From positions 1 through 64,000 of the forward strand of contig QLIY01000199.1 in NCBI GenBank assembly GCA_003260075.1: DNA of 64,000 bases, written 5' to 3'. The DNA comes from Phallusia mammillata. Lineage: Eukaryota > Chordata > Ascidiacea > Phlebobranchia > Ascidiidae. Shown piece after piece: positions 18,401-31,679 of the stretch. A model generated the notes under the pieces. It ran no database searches. It saw only the letters and a list, made by a program, of their open reading frames with translations, and had not been told where the DNA came from. Each line of letters starts with the position of its first letter. Position 1 is the stretch's first letter. Both the position numbers and the translations under genes were made by a program.

Positions 18401-21400
18401 ATTTATTGTTTTAAATTTTTATTTTGTTGACAATTTGTTGCTAAAAAATACATACAACAAATTTAAGTAAGTGTAATGCCATAGCAGACTACAAGAATCA
18501 GCCTGTGTAACTGGGTGGTGACCGACGGATCTGTCTACACTTATCAGATATATACAAAATGTACTCAAAAACAGCAGCAGACGATCAGCGTCAGTGTAAT
18601 GTTTTATTTTTGAAAAACAGAAATATTAATTTCGCCTATTTGGGCATCGTCAGTTTCCGTCTTATTCAAATAGATTCTATTTGATAGATTTATAGATTCT
18701 ATTTGAATAAGACGGAAACTGACGATGCCCAAATAGGCGAAATTAATATTTCTGTTTTTCAAAAATAAAACATTACACTGACGCTGATCGTCTGCTGCTG
18801 TTTTTGAGTACATTTTGTATATATCTGATAAGTGTAGACAGATCCGTCGGTCACCACCCAGTTACACAGGCTGATTCTTGTAGTCTGCTATGACATTACA
18901 CTTACTTAAATTTGTTGTATGTATTTTTTAGCAACAAATTGTCAACAAAATAAAAATTTAAAACAATAAATGTACACTCCTCACTACAAACATTTTACCA
19001 TGCAACAACACAAGTTATGTAGATCAACTTACCTTTATCACACAAAGCACCATAGTATCCAGGTAAGCAATGGCATTTTCCATTATATGGATCACAATAT
19101 GAATGGTGTTGACAGGCACAAATCTGACTACAGTTGATTCCGAATGACCCCTGATTGCATGGAAGGTCACATTGGTCGGGGGGGGGGGTAAAATTTAAAA
19201 CAATAAATGTACACATGCTCACCACAAACATTTTACCATGCAATAACACAGATTATATGGATAAACTTACCTTTATCACACAAAGCACCATAAAAGCCAG
19301 GTAAGCAGTGACATTTTCCATTAAATGGGTCACAATATGAATGGTGTTGACAGGCACAAATCTGACTGCAGTTGATTCCGAATGACCCCTGATTGCATGG
19401 AAGGTCACATTGGTCGCCATGCCAACCAAGCTGACATTGACATCCAGCTGTTAAAATGTGAAACAATTACAGTGTTAGCTATGGGTGAGGTACCAAGAAA
19501 AACATTTTCAATATGTTGTGCTAAACTTGACTTCAACTTGAAGTATGGTGATTATCAAATTTTACCAAAAAACGCTTTATGTCACCTGTAGAAAAGGTCA
19601 ACATGGTAAGCACTTGAATATAACAACAAGGTGACTAATATATTGTTTAATTATACATATAAGGCATGAGTCACAACAATGTTAGGCATGCTTAGCTAAC
19701 ACTAACATATTCACTGCTAGAACTAACACATTACTCGTTGTTAAATAAGTTCATTGTAGTTCACAAGTCAAAAACTAAAAAGAGTTTGTTTAGCTTGGTG
19801 AAAAAAAAACATGGCGACACAATTGTACCAAAACCATTACAGCGTCGAGGGGGGGGGGTTTGGTGAAAAAAAAAACATGGCGACACAATTGTACCAAAAC
19901 CATTACAGCGTCGAAAAAAGCTGTGCAACATTAATATGTATAGAACGCAAAACAGAGAAGGACACAATTGGTCAATAATGGCTGAACAATCTTCAGGTAC
20001 ACCATATTATAAAGTGAATTGTGCAACAACAGCACAGTTACATAAGTGATTAAACAATTGTACGCTTACCTAAAGTGCAGTTCCCATGTCCGGAGCAGTT
20101 ATGGACAAAACACTCAACAACATTGCAAGTATCACCAACCCAATTATTAGCACATTCACACCTGTGGAAAAAAACCTTAAATTATGTTGCAGTTAATAGT
20201 TGGCCAACTAAACAAAGTAAAGGCAACTATGGTTAATCGCAAATAAGTTTTATTGCATACTGAATAAAAACTGTAGCATACGATTAGCTAAGAAATGTTT
20301 TGGACAAGTATAATAATTTTTTTGGCAACCAGAATGGTATACAATCCGATATTTAAACAGTTAACGCTTGAAATATTTGGGCCACTTTGTGGTAATGAAA
20401 CAGCCAGTTAGAATACAAACAGAAACTTTAACAGAACTAGAAGAGTGGCTTTCTGATATACTTCCATTTTATATATTCTATACGATATTTACCAATTTAC
20501 TATACACATCATTTGATCTACACATATGATTGTTTTTGTAAACAAAAACTAATGGGNAAAAATATAGACAAAAACAATATGTGTCCCCTTCAGGGAAGGG
20601 GACCCATAATTAAACCAGTGATCAAGAAAACAAAAATCAACTCAAAATTTTTTCTCAAGAAAGTTAGGCGTATTTGTAAACTAAGTCAAATACAACATCA
20701 CTTACCTTCCATCATGACAAGTGCCATGAAGACAAGGTGGCACACAAGTGGCACGGTGGGCACAAATGACAGTTGACACCTGTCTGGCACATCTGTACTT
20801 GGGGTTGTTTTTGCAGTGATCAGATGGGTAACTTGCAAGTGTTCCATTCAACACAAGCGTGGCAGAACCACCACCATCCAAGTTGATTGCATTAACCAGG
20901 CCTAATTCATTTAATAAAAACCTATAAAAAAACAAGTTTTATAAGGGCTAAAAAAGTAGTACAGTTTAAGAAACTATGAATGAACGGCATAGTACTCCAA
21001 GCCTAGTTAAGGCAGTATACTAAATCAAGCTGCTTTCCCAAGCATAAGCAGTATAACATTTTCGATGGGCCTGGCATACTGTGATTTATATATGAGTGTG
21101 CCAATATCACTGGTTTGCATGAACGCTTCAGGGCTGATCCCAGCTCAGAATTTTTTTCATGTCAAAAAATAAAAGTATTCGCATTTTTAGAATTCGCCCA
21201 AAAGCAGTTATACAGTAACACTATATTCATTGCAGAACTGCAAGGGTATTATAATAGACAGAGCCAAGCTTGATTAAAAGCCTATAAAAGCTGTCCATGG
21301 GCTGGCCTTCTACAATTTGAGTTTTGTGGTGTACCAGCTAAAAGCTAAGCATGATAAACTAAGAATTATACCCCCCCCCCCAAAAACAATATGTGTCCCC

Positions 21401-24400
21401 TTCAGGGAAGGGGACCCATAATTAAACCAGTGATCAAGAAAACAAAAATCAACTCAAATTTTTTTCTCAAGAAAGTTAGGCGTATTTGTAAACTAAGTCA
21501 AATACAACATCACTTACCTTCCATCATGACAAGTGCCATGAAGACATGGTGGCACACAAGTGGCACGGTGGGCACAAATGACAGTTGACACCTGTCTGGC
21601 ACATCTGTACTTGGGGTTGTTTTTGCAGTGATCAGATGGGTAACTTGCAAGTGTTCCATTCAACACAAGCGTGGCAGAACCACCACCATCCAAGTTGATT
21701 GCATTAACCAGGCCTAATTCATTTAATAAAAACCTATAAAAAAACAAGTTTTATAAGGGCTAAAAAAGTAGTACAGTTTAAGAAACTATGAATGAACGGC
21801 ATAGTACTCCAAGCCTAGTTAAGGCAGTATACTAAATCAAGCATCTTTCCCAAGCATAAGCAGTATAACATTTTCGATGGGCCTGGCATACTGTGATTTA
21901 TATATGAGTGTGCCATTATCACTGGTTTGCATGAACGCTTCAGGGCTGATCCCAGCTTAGAATTTTTTTCATGTCAAAAAATAAAAGTATTCGCATTTTT
22001 AGAATTCGCCCAAAAGCAGTTATACAGTAACACTATATTCATTGCAGAACNCTTTCCCAAGCATAAGCAGTATAACATTTTCGATGGGCCTGGCATACTG
22101 TGACTTATATATGAGTGTGCCAATATCACTGGTTTGCATGAACGCTTCAGGGCTGATCCCAGCTCAGAATTTTTTTCATGTCAAAAAATAAAAGTATTCG
22201 CATTTTTAGAATTCGCCCAAAAGCAGTTATACAGTAACACTATATTCATTGCAGAACTGCAAGGGTATTATAATAGACAGAGCCAAGCTTGATTAAAAGC
22301 CTATAAAAGCTGTCCATGGGCTGGCCTTCTACAATTTGAGTTTTGTGGTGTACCAGCTAAAAGCTAAGCATGCAAAATAAATGTGTTTAACTTTAACCTA
22401 AACTAGGTCTTGGCTTTCTATTAACAAAGCAATTGTACAGGTTTTAACACACAAGGCTCTTGTATGCATTAGCAAGTGCTTGTTGTAGCAACACCATGAA
22501 CAGTACTTACTTGGCAAAACCAAACAGACCGGGTCCTCTTGTCTTTGTCTGTCCGTCGACTTGTACAAAAACAATGCGCCCTTGCTTGTCATGACCAATA
22601 GCTGTTCGTGCTGACTGCACATCTGCGAAGAACCTAAAGAACGAAGGTATATGTTGGTTTAAATACAGGTTTACACGATACTACTTAATTGGTAAATCTT
22701 TGGCCTACTACATTATAGTGTAAATCACAGTACACCAGGCCCATTGAAGGAACCATACCGAAATAGCCGGTCACCAAGCATTCACTACCATTCACGAACT
22801 GCATAGATCAGGGGTGTCCAACACGTGGCACGCGTGCCAAAAGTGGCACGCAGAGCATTTGAAAATGGCACGCGAGCTTTTGCACATTCATATGGTAAAC
22901 ATTAGGATTTGTTACGCAATTAAATTTGCTTCTATTGATTCCTCTTGGCCTTTAGTCTAACTTTGGTAAAGATGATCATTAGTAAAGTTATACAACCCAC
23001 TGATTAAATTGCATTTTTAAAAGCAATTCACGTTTCAATATTAAAACGTGAGTGTACGTGCCATGCTTATGTTGCAATAAAATGCCCGTTTATTTCGAAA
23101 CAATTGTAATTGTTGCGTTTCAATCGATGTCAGTTCAATTAATTACGTGACTACAAACGCATTTGTGGTTAGTTGGAAATACGTTTTAAAACCGACGTAA
23201 CTTGAACAAAGATGCGATTTCGACGTTACACAAAGTACTCTACGCCAGTGCCCCTGCAAACTATTCGTATCTTGTGTCGCATAAACAAAATAAAAGGTTT
23301 TTGGAGTATCATACACAAGTTTACTCGCACTTGACAACATGTTTTTTCTTCTAACCATTTAATATGGTTCTACATGTTGGCCAAATATTCGGATCGAGCC
23401 CGTACCGTTAAGACGTTTTAGACATGGTTTGGAAAAAGTACCAAACGTTGGCACGCGAGTATATTTTAAAACAAAAATTGGCACGGCGGTGTAATCGAGT
23501 TGGACACCCCTGGCATAGATGCTTCAGGGCTGATCCCAGTTATGAATTTATGTTCATCTTAACATTTTAGTGTTTCATGCATTAGCACACACATGACATA
23601 CTTTAATGTGCCTGTTTCTTCAGCAATATTTTCCAGTTTAAGTGATTCATCCACAAATGATGTGCCTAATAAAATAAAACAATAGCAATGCATGTTTTTA
23701 AAATATGCGATGCAATAGTTTCAGTTGGGTAAAACATTTGGTGATGTACATACCATTCAGGCTATCATCTTTGGGCCAGACTTTTTACAAAAAATTGACT
23801 AAAATCATATTTATGTGTGAATCAATGCGCAACTTTTAGTACTGGCCAATAAAAATGTGATAACTGCTGTCTCTTCAAAGCATATTGTCTAAAAATACAT
23901 GACGCACAACAGCATTAATAAGTTTACTTGAATTTAAAATATTAAAAAAAAATAGAAACATTGTTAGGTCACGTATTTTTAGTGAGGTCAGATTTGGAGT
24001 TATAAGTAAATATTCAGTTTTGACCAAAATCTTTTGAGACAGCATCACCTTATCTAAATCCATACTCACCATTACGAACAAGCCAAATCACTCCTCCAAT
24101 AAGCTGTGTGAAGTTCATAGATTGGACGCCTTCTTTGTTCAAATACCTAAGCAGCATAAATAGAGAGAACATAGTTAAACCTGTATCTGCAGTTACGCCT
24201 ACAAACTAGCTATGCCGACAAAACACAAAATAATTTTTGTAACATACACATAAGAGCCGGGGGGGGGGTCTTCTTTGTTCAAATACCTAAGCAGCATAAA
24301 CAGACACAACATAGTTTAAACTTGTATCTGCAGTTACGCCTACAAACTAGGTATGCCGACAAAACACAAAATAATTTTTGTAACATACACATAAGAGCCC

Positions 24401-26442
24401 AGAGTTACAATAGAAAATAAACACTTTTGTAAGAAAGAGCATTGCCATAGGACAGGGGTCATCACACTATTTCACCGCCAGGTAAGTTTAATAACGGTTA
24501 GCGTGTAGTTTGGTGACCCCTGCCATAGCGGAATGTTTGGTGACCGGAAAAAGCCTTCAGTGGGCCTAGCGTACTACGATTTATATGAGTGTGGTTGACA
24601 TAGATGCTTCAGGGCTGATCCCGGTTCTTAATTGTATCTTAATTGTAAGAAAAAGGGGACACAAATAAGTGAAATACTTACCCAGTGATGATGGATCCTG
24701 ATGAAGTGATGCCAAAATGAACATTTTGAATTCCAGTGTTTTGAATCAATTTTCCATTGCTCACAACGTTTCCATGACAAGAGAAGGTCCTTGTGTCAAA
24801 GTAGCCACCATTTTGGGCAACAAGGCAATCACTAAATGTTTGTATACAGGTATTGATTCCACCATGATTAGACTAACTTTACACAGTAAGAAACAATTGG
24901 TTTATCAACTGTATGTACATGTTTACTAATACAGTAATAGAAAAGGGTTGTGTCAAATGTTTATTAAAACAATTAAGAACCAATACTCTGAATAGAAAAT
25001 TGTGATACTGCAGACTTATGAAAACCAATGGCTAGGGCTGTTTTGGTAAAAATAGGAGATTTGCAATTAAAAAAATGTTGTAATTTGGTTCCATACAGCC
25101 CCATGGGAACGTATGGTACTATACAGTACCACGCAGTGTTCAGTACCCCTCCAACTATTTGGTCATTTCCAAATGCATAAAACACACACATATATATACT
25201 TTACCAACAAACAATCAAATAAAATAGAATAAAATAATTACCTAAATACACTACAGCAGATAAGCTGCAGAACAAGACATAAAAATTCCAAAAACACCTT
25301 TTTATTCCATTAAATGCAAAGGCTAATAAACAAACAAACTTACTTTTCTCTTGCTGCATCAGTAACTGTTGCTTGGACATTGCGACTGCAGCCGTCTTTT
25401 CGTGCCTCAATCACACTAAAAGTCCTCAAAGGATTGTTTATGACAGTGTGGTGTCCATACACATGAGTGTCGCTCACATATTGGTGAAAAGAAGGAATGT
25501 CTGCTACAAAAGACCTGGAAGAAAATATAGATAGTGCTGTTACGTTTTGCTACGCACATTGTACAATATTCTTGTGATTATAGACAGTGCACATTTTTTC
25601 GACCTATAATGCCTTTTAGGTACAACTGATGCCAAAACACAGACGCCTAGACATACCAATGTGCACTGTCTACAGCTAACTTTTTTTATTGGCTTATTGC
25701 TCTCATTGCATTTTAATGTACAGACAATCTGGCTATGTGCAACCCTTCTTAATGGCATACCTTTTACCAAACTGCAATCTACAATTATTTTAGCCAGTGG
25801 TTCTCAAACTTTTTTTTGTTGCGACGCCCCTGAAAAAGTTTTCTGGGCTGGCGACGCACCAGCAAATAAAAGTTAATGAGGAAACTTATTATTAAAGTAA
25901 TGTTTATTGATACAACAACAAAAAGCCACGAAACAAAATTATTCTGCGATGCTCTAGGAAAACTGAAACGACGCACCAGGGCGTCGCGACGCACAGTTTG
26001 AGAACTACTGATTTTAGCTGAGGTGAACATACACACAAATCTAGCCTCACAGCAGGAGTAGTTTAGATGTTGTGTGCACTTGTACTTAAGTAACCTTATT
26101 GTTTCTCACCTTGTGTTTGCTACTGGAATAAAACTTGAAGAATTATGGGCAGTCCATGTTTCATAGTCCAAGGTATTAACAATTTTGTGTGTAATCTTGA
26201 CAATGGATTGCCTTTTGGTTCGTTCATGCTCTTCATAAGGGTGTAAAATATCATCATTTAAAGACCTGCACAAAATCAGTGTTGAATAAAACAAATGTCA
26301 ACCAAAATCGGCGCACCATTTTTAATCGCCTTTTAGAAAATTTTAGTTTCAAAAATAAGAAAATACTATCTTACTCTTCTCCAATTGTGCATGTTGTCAT
26401 GACGAAACACGTGGTAAATATGAGGGTCAAGCATTTCATCAT
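15428..26442 (-). CDS. NAGPA: N-acetylglucosamine-1-phosphodiester alpha-N-acetylglucosaminidase (uncovering enzyme)
   Basis: Removes the GlcNAc cap from GlcNAc-phospho-mannose on lysosomal enzymes in the trans-Golgi, exposing the mannose-6-phosphate tag. Twelve exons: 26442-26375, 26265-26110, 25514-25344, 24831-24682, 24146-24070, 23665-23602, 22633-22511, 20921-20706, 20161-20070, 19447-19271, 16360-16223, 15816-15428. All have GT/AG borders and consistent phase; total 1821 nt, 606 aa (human 515). Residues 1-20 form a signal peptide, and RTKR at 38-41 fits a furin propeptide site. The catalytic domain shows PLRTFSV, VAQNGGYF, ARTAIGHD and NLDGGGSA. Then come cysteine-rich EGF-like modules, one TM helix (FIVSVVCGTAGLLIFSLAA) and a tail with a YQAL (Y-x-x-hydrophobic) sorting signal. 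Exon 8 is present twice, exons 9 and 10 also occur inverted, and the exon 12 start is the least certain border. Confidence 0.93.
15801..16025. repeat. Tandem duplication around NAGPA exon 12 acceptor
   Basis: About 15803-15900 and 15918-16023 are imperfect direct repeats (both start 'ttttgagcattactta' and continue through matching AT-rich sequence). The proximal copy carries the chosen splice acceptor of exon 12, so the intron holds a second acceptor-like copy. Confidence 0.6.
16743..16860 (-). mobile_element. Short retro-element copy with its own splice acceptor
   Basis: Read on the minus strand: a pyrimidine tract ending CTTTTCTTTTTAG, then ACGGAAACTGACGATGCCC, an AATAAA, and an end near TACATTTTGTATATA. 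The same ~115-bp body occurs in both arms of the palindrome centre at 18556-18825, where the spliced leader replaces the pyrimidine tract exactly at the AG. It lies in NAGPA intron 10 in the same orientation as the gene. Confidence 0.65.
16861..17100. other. Intronic sequence with a gap (NNNNN)
   Basis: Part of NAGPA intron 10. Five Ns at about 17008-17012 mark a scaffold gap just before the left arm of the palindrome. No coding sequence seen. Confidence 0.5.
17514..17605 (+). pseudogene. Inverted copy of NAGPA exon 9 (EGF-like)
   Basis: 92-nt exon with AG/GT borders encoding CECANNWVGDTCNVVECFVH and a second half-module. It is the mirror of 20161-20070. Being on the opposite strand to all other NAGPA exons, it cannot join the transcript; an independent gene here is not supported. 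Confidence 0.75.
18163..18339 (+). pseudogene. Inverted copy of NAGPA exon 10 (EGF-like)
   Basis: 177-nt exon with intact splice borders, the reverse-strand twin of 19447-19271. It reads GYYGALCDK where the functional copy reads GFYGALCDK and so represents the other allele-like version, also seen at 19033-19178. Confidence 0.75.
18556..18825. mobile_element. Head-to-head retro-element pair carrying the spliced leader
   Basis: Two ~115-bp element copies face away from each other. The right one begins at 18696 with ATTCTATTTGAATAAG, the Ciona spliced leader as I recall it, fused directly to ACGGAAACTGACG. The left one, read on the minus strand, begins AATCTATTTGAATAAG (one mismatch). The single copy at 16743-16860 has an AG acceptor at this exact point in place of the leader. 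This is the expected product of reverse transcription of a trans-spliced RNA. The body holds CTGACGATGCCCAAATAGGC followed by GAAA, resembling a hammerhead ribozyme core. Confidence 0.65.
19033..19178 (-). pseudogene. Truncated second copy of NAGPA exon 10
   Basis: Minus-strand copy with an intact donor at 19032-19031 but cut at its 5' end by the G run at 19180. Sequence identity with the inverted left-arm exon (Y, not F, variants) indicates it is the alternative allele. Confidence 0.7.
19849..19870. other. G-run join inside NAGPA intron 9
   Basis: The ~60 bases before the run ('catggcgacacaattgtacc' onward) are repeated immediately after it, showing the overlap of two sequence blocks that were not merged. 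Confidence 0.65.
21371..22370. repeat. Duplicated NAGPA exon 8 and intron 7 block
   Basis: 20575-21240 recurs at 21381-22050 and part again at 22052-22370. The junctions are a C run (21371-21380) and an N (22051). The duplicate exon 8 (21733-21518) has intact splice sites and differs from the first by a few silent or minor changes. It is probably an allele and not an extra exon: including both would repeat the glycosidase motif. Confidence 0.7.
22809..23512. mobile_element. 704-bp non-autonomous hAT element with perfect TSD
   Basis: Left end CAGGGGTGTCCAACACGTGG, right end GAGTTGGACACCCCTG, flanked on both sides by GCATAGAT (22801-22808 and 23513-23520). There is no transposase ORF. Inserted next to SINE-like sequence ('gcttcagggctgatccc' follows the right TSD) in NAGPA intron 6. 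Confidence 0.9.
24454..24527. mobile_element. Tiny hAT-like MITE (~74 bp)
   Basis: CAGGGGTCATCACAC at the left and GTTTGGTGACCCCTG at the right, flanked by CATAGGA- and CATAGC-like sequence. In NAGPA intron 4. Confidence 0.6.
24545..24640 (+). repeat. SINE body fragment
   Basis: 'gatttatatgagtgtgg' ... 'gatgcttcagggctgatccc', the same body as at 3600-3745. In NAGPA intron 4. Confidence 0.55.
25795..26010. mobile_element. hAT-like MITE with perfect TSD
   Basis: Left end CAGTGGTTCTCAAAC, right end GTTTGAGAACTACTG, flanked by ATTTTAGC on both sides (25787-25794, 26011-26018). Non-coding, in NAGPA intron 2. Confidence 0.85.
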
Positions 26443-27045
26443 ACATTTTTCTTGACCTGCATTACATTAAACGAAACTGCAAGGGCGGAAAATACAACAC
26501 TTGCAATGTTTCGTGAACAAACTCGACTCAACTTAACAGTTCCATTCCGAAAGCATTCATGCGTAGCAATACATCAGAAGTTTACCAGTACACGTCAAGA
26601 GTACTATTACTTTTGATATCATTATTTTTGACTTAAAAAGGACAAATGACTCCTTGTCTTTCGTGAACTTAAAGACATATAATCTTCATTCACCAAGCAA
26701 CGATCTGGGAGATTAGTTTTCAGTTTAAAGAACAAGTATCGTTAGATTCGTTACTATCACCTTAAAAGTACATTTTGCCTTTAAAGACTCACAATTTGTA
26801 CACATTCGTTTGTAAAAATTAAAAATGTGGTATAATTAAATAATATTTGATAACAATTACTTATTTTTCATTGTAATTATTAAACAAAAGATTTACAGTA
26901 TGCGTCAAACATATTTTTATGCTGAACAAAACCAAGACGCAGAGGTCGTAATACTCGCATATCAAAAAACGCCTGTTGTCGACTGAGCTAGGTGTTTAGG
27001 TGGAATTTTAAAATTTAGACAGTAAAGCAACGTTATTACTTTAAG
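26443..27045. promoter_or_regulatory. Shared upstream region of NAGPA and the small membrane-protein gene
   Basis: About 600 bp separates the two divergent start codons. It must hold both promoters or trans-splice outrons. No TATA or other clear motif could be assigned, and no gene is seen. Confidence 0.45.
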
Positions 27046-28421
27046 ATGAATGCCTGTCGAGTTTTACTAAAATGCCGTCCTCAAGCAGGTCCAATGGTAA
27101 GTCATATTCTTTTTGAATAAGTTTAGCACAATGCAACATTAAACGTTTTTTTTCCTTTTCAGAGAAGCGCTCAAATATCTAGGCTTCTAAACTCTCAAAA
27201 CAGCATGGTGGCACAAAGAAGAATGCTTATTAGCAGTGCTGAAACCGGCGGAATAACCACACCCAAGAAATCAATCCGTAAGAACGTATCCTAAAACATA
27301 AGTTATCTATCAAAGCCTAAAGTCGAGTTTTTTTTCGTTTCGTGAAAAAAAACAAAGCAACACAAAGAAATAAATCACCAAGCTGGAAATAGCTGTGTAA
27401 CGTTGAAACGTTATGGAGCACAAAAAAGTGTCTGGCACAATTGGTGGATAATGGCTCAATGCGCAATTTTTTTCATTCTTTAAGTATTATCTTCTGTATA
27501 TCTGTTTTTTAACTGTAACAATGTATTTGATTTGCAGGAATCACATTTCCCATGAGGTTGGCAGCAACAGTTGCATTTGGAGCTAGTTTGGTTGGATTCC
27601 AGCAAATGTATGTCCGTGAAGAAGAAATCAACAAATTCTTAGGTATGTCATCTACAAATTAATTTAAAACTACTTTTTTGTTAATTTGGAACTGGTTCAT
27701 ACTAACATGTACAGTTAACTGGGTGAATACAAATGTTGAAAATGTCCTTAATTTGGAAATGTTTTTTGACAAAACACATTTTCCAAAAGTCATGAATTTT
27801 TTTTCTCATTGCTGTTGATACCAAAGTATTTTATGCCAACCTTTTTTGCACAATTTATGAGAGAAATCCTGTCTGAACTGTACCAGTATTGGTCATGGTT
27901 GTATGATTAACAAGGCGAGAATATGTGCAGTAAAACTTATTCATCTGTAATGAAGAAAATATTTTTTTTCAACAACCCCATAACTACTTTGGCTTGGGTG
28001 TGTTAAACTCAGATTTTGTGCAATGGTTCTTAACCTTACATGAATCGCGTCCTTTTTCTTCCACTGCGTACCACCTAAACCCAGTTTGAATGGGTTTACC
28101 AAGAAAGGCTATCAATTTCAGAAGAATGTCCAAAACACTAGTTTTGCCCTAAACAAGGACTTATCAGTCTCGTTGCCTTTAATAATCGGACTTCAATTGA
28201 GTACAACAGAAATGCTGCTTGCGCACCACCCCAAAAGCCTCTGGCATACCTCTAGTGGTACACTTACTCCTGGTTAAGAACCAAAGGAATTGTGTAATAT
28301 ATATAGTATTCATGTATTTTTAGGAACGAGCTGGAACACTGGTTTTGTGGCAACCGTTCTTGAGTTTGGAATATCCGTACCTCTTCTGAGTATCATGTTC
28401 ATGGCAACTATTCCATTATAA
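27046..28421 (+). CDS. Uncharacterised small two-TM protein, mitochondrial-like presequence
   Basis: Four exons, 27046-27096, 27163-27277, 27538-27642 and 28324-28421, with GT/AG borders and matching phases. They sum to 369 nt (122 aa). The N-terminus (MNACRVLLKCRPQ... then RRMLISSAETGG) is rich in Arg, Ser and Leu and lacks acidic residues, as in mitochondrial targeting peptides. Two hydrophobic segments follow: about residues 58-77 (MRLAATVAFGASLVGF) and 97-121 (VATVLEFGISVPLLSIMFMA), separated by an acidic EEEINKFL. I do not recognise the family. Localisation to the inner mitochondrial membrane is inference. Head-to-head with NAGPA, tail-to-tail with SRSF10. Confidence 0.75.
28020..28281. 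mobile_element. hAT-like MITE in intron 3
   Basis: Left end CAATGGTTCTTAACC, right end GGTTAAGAACCAAAG, with ATTTTGTG / GAATTGTG flanks (6 of 8 match). Lies just upstream of the last exon of the two-TM gene. Confidence 0.65.
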
Positions 28422-28449
28422 TATGTGCTTTGATATGCTAGTTAAATGT

Positions 28450-28455
28450 AATAAA
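28450..28455 (+). terminator. Polyadenylation signal AATAAA
   Basis: 29 bases after the stop codon of the two-TM gene. The same 3' UTR is repeated after a G run (28513-28522), where another copy of the signal occurs at about 28551. Confidence 0.6.
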
Positions 28456-28499
28456 TTAAATTTTGTTTGATTGTTATTTTTTTGCATCTGTATGGTGGT

Positions 28500-29124
28500 A
28501 AATCCTTCTTGTGGGGGGGGGGGCATGTGCTTTGATATGCTAGTTAAATGTAATAAATTTAGTTTCATTTGATTGTTATTTTTTTGCATCTGTATGGTGG
28601 TAAATCCTTCTTGTGAAAATACTAGCCTCAAAAGGGACTATACTATATTGTAATTACAAACCCTCACCCCAACACAAAAGGCCTGAACTGTCAGAAAGTA
28701 TGCCAGACTGTATTATCGAACCAAGTATATTTCTGATTGTTAAAGTTCAATGTGCCGAAATGGGGGGGGGGCCAAAAGGGGGTCTGAGACTATACTATAT
28801 TGTAATTACAAACCCTCACACCAACACAAAAGGCCTGAACTGTCAGAAAGTATGCCAGACTGTAATATCGAACCAAGTATATTTCTGATTGTTAAAGTTC
28901 AATGTGCCGAAATACGCACTAAAATTTATTATGTAGTATATTGGGGAGGAATGAAAATGTTTTGAATTGTTAAGGCAGGAATTCATCGAAAAAGGTTGGG
29001 AACCACTGGCTTATAAAGTGATTAATATCAAACAATATAGGTCAATGAATTGTGTCAAGATTGGTTATCTCCGGTCACAAGAAAACCTAAATCACAACAA
29101 GCTTTTTTAAAAGGTTGAAAGAAT
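28500..29124. other. Convergent intergenic region with duplicated blocks
   Basis: Contains a second copy of the 3' UTR (28523-28620) and two copies of a ~140-bp block (about 28620-28760 and 28780-28915) separated by G runs. No gene. Confidence 0.5.
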
Positions 29125-29130
29125 TTTATT
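29125..29130 (-). terminator. Polyadenylation signal AATAAA for SRSF10
   Basis: Reverse-strand AATAAA about 95 nt downstream of the SRSF10 stop codon; the only good candidate before the convergent gene. Confidence 0.55.
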
Positions 29131-29224
29131 ACACAAAAGCACATGTCCACATTGGGAGCAAACTACAAACAAATGTGTTTTAAAAAACAAAAGAAATTGC
29201 AGTCTGGTTTTAACCGTGGTGCAT

Positions 29225-31679
<2,455 letters not shown>

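Larger units (their letters stand above)
17105..20556. repeat. Large palindrome (inverted duplication of NAGPA exons 9-10 region)
   Basis: The left arm (about 17105-18690) is the reverse complement of the right arm (about 18690-20556). The innermost ~490 bp per arm are nearly identical. The right arm switches at a G run (19180-19188) to a slightly different version of the same sequence. The outer limits coincide with gaps (Ns at 17008 and N at 20557). It could be a true inverted duplication or an assembly of both strands of one locus. The reading of NAGPA uses the outer minus-strand copy. Confidence 0.75.

Noticed and set aside
20706-21733. Two functional exon 8 copies as mutually exclusive exons
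   Set aside because: The copies are almost identical, including introns, and are separated by a C run and N, so allelic duplication is more likely. Using both would duplicate the active-site motif.
22398-22622. ORF beginning MCSQHEQLLVMTSKG
   Set aside because: It is a shifted frame over NAGPA exon 7, whose true frame reads ARTAIGHDKQGRIVFVQVDG.
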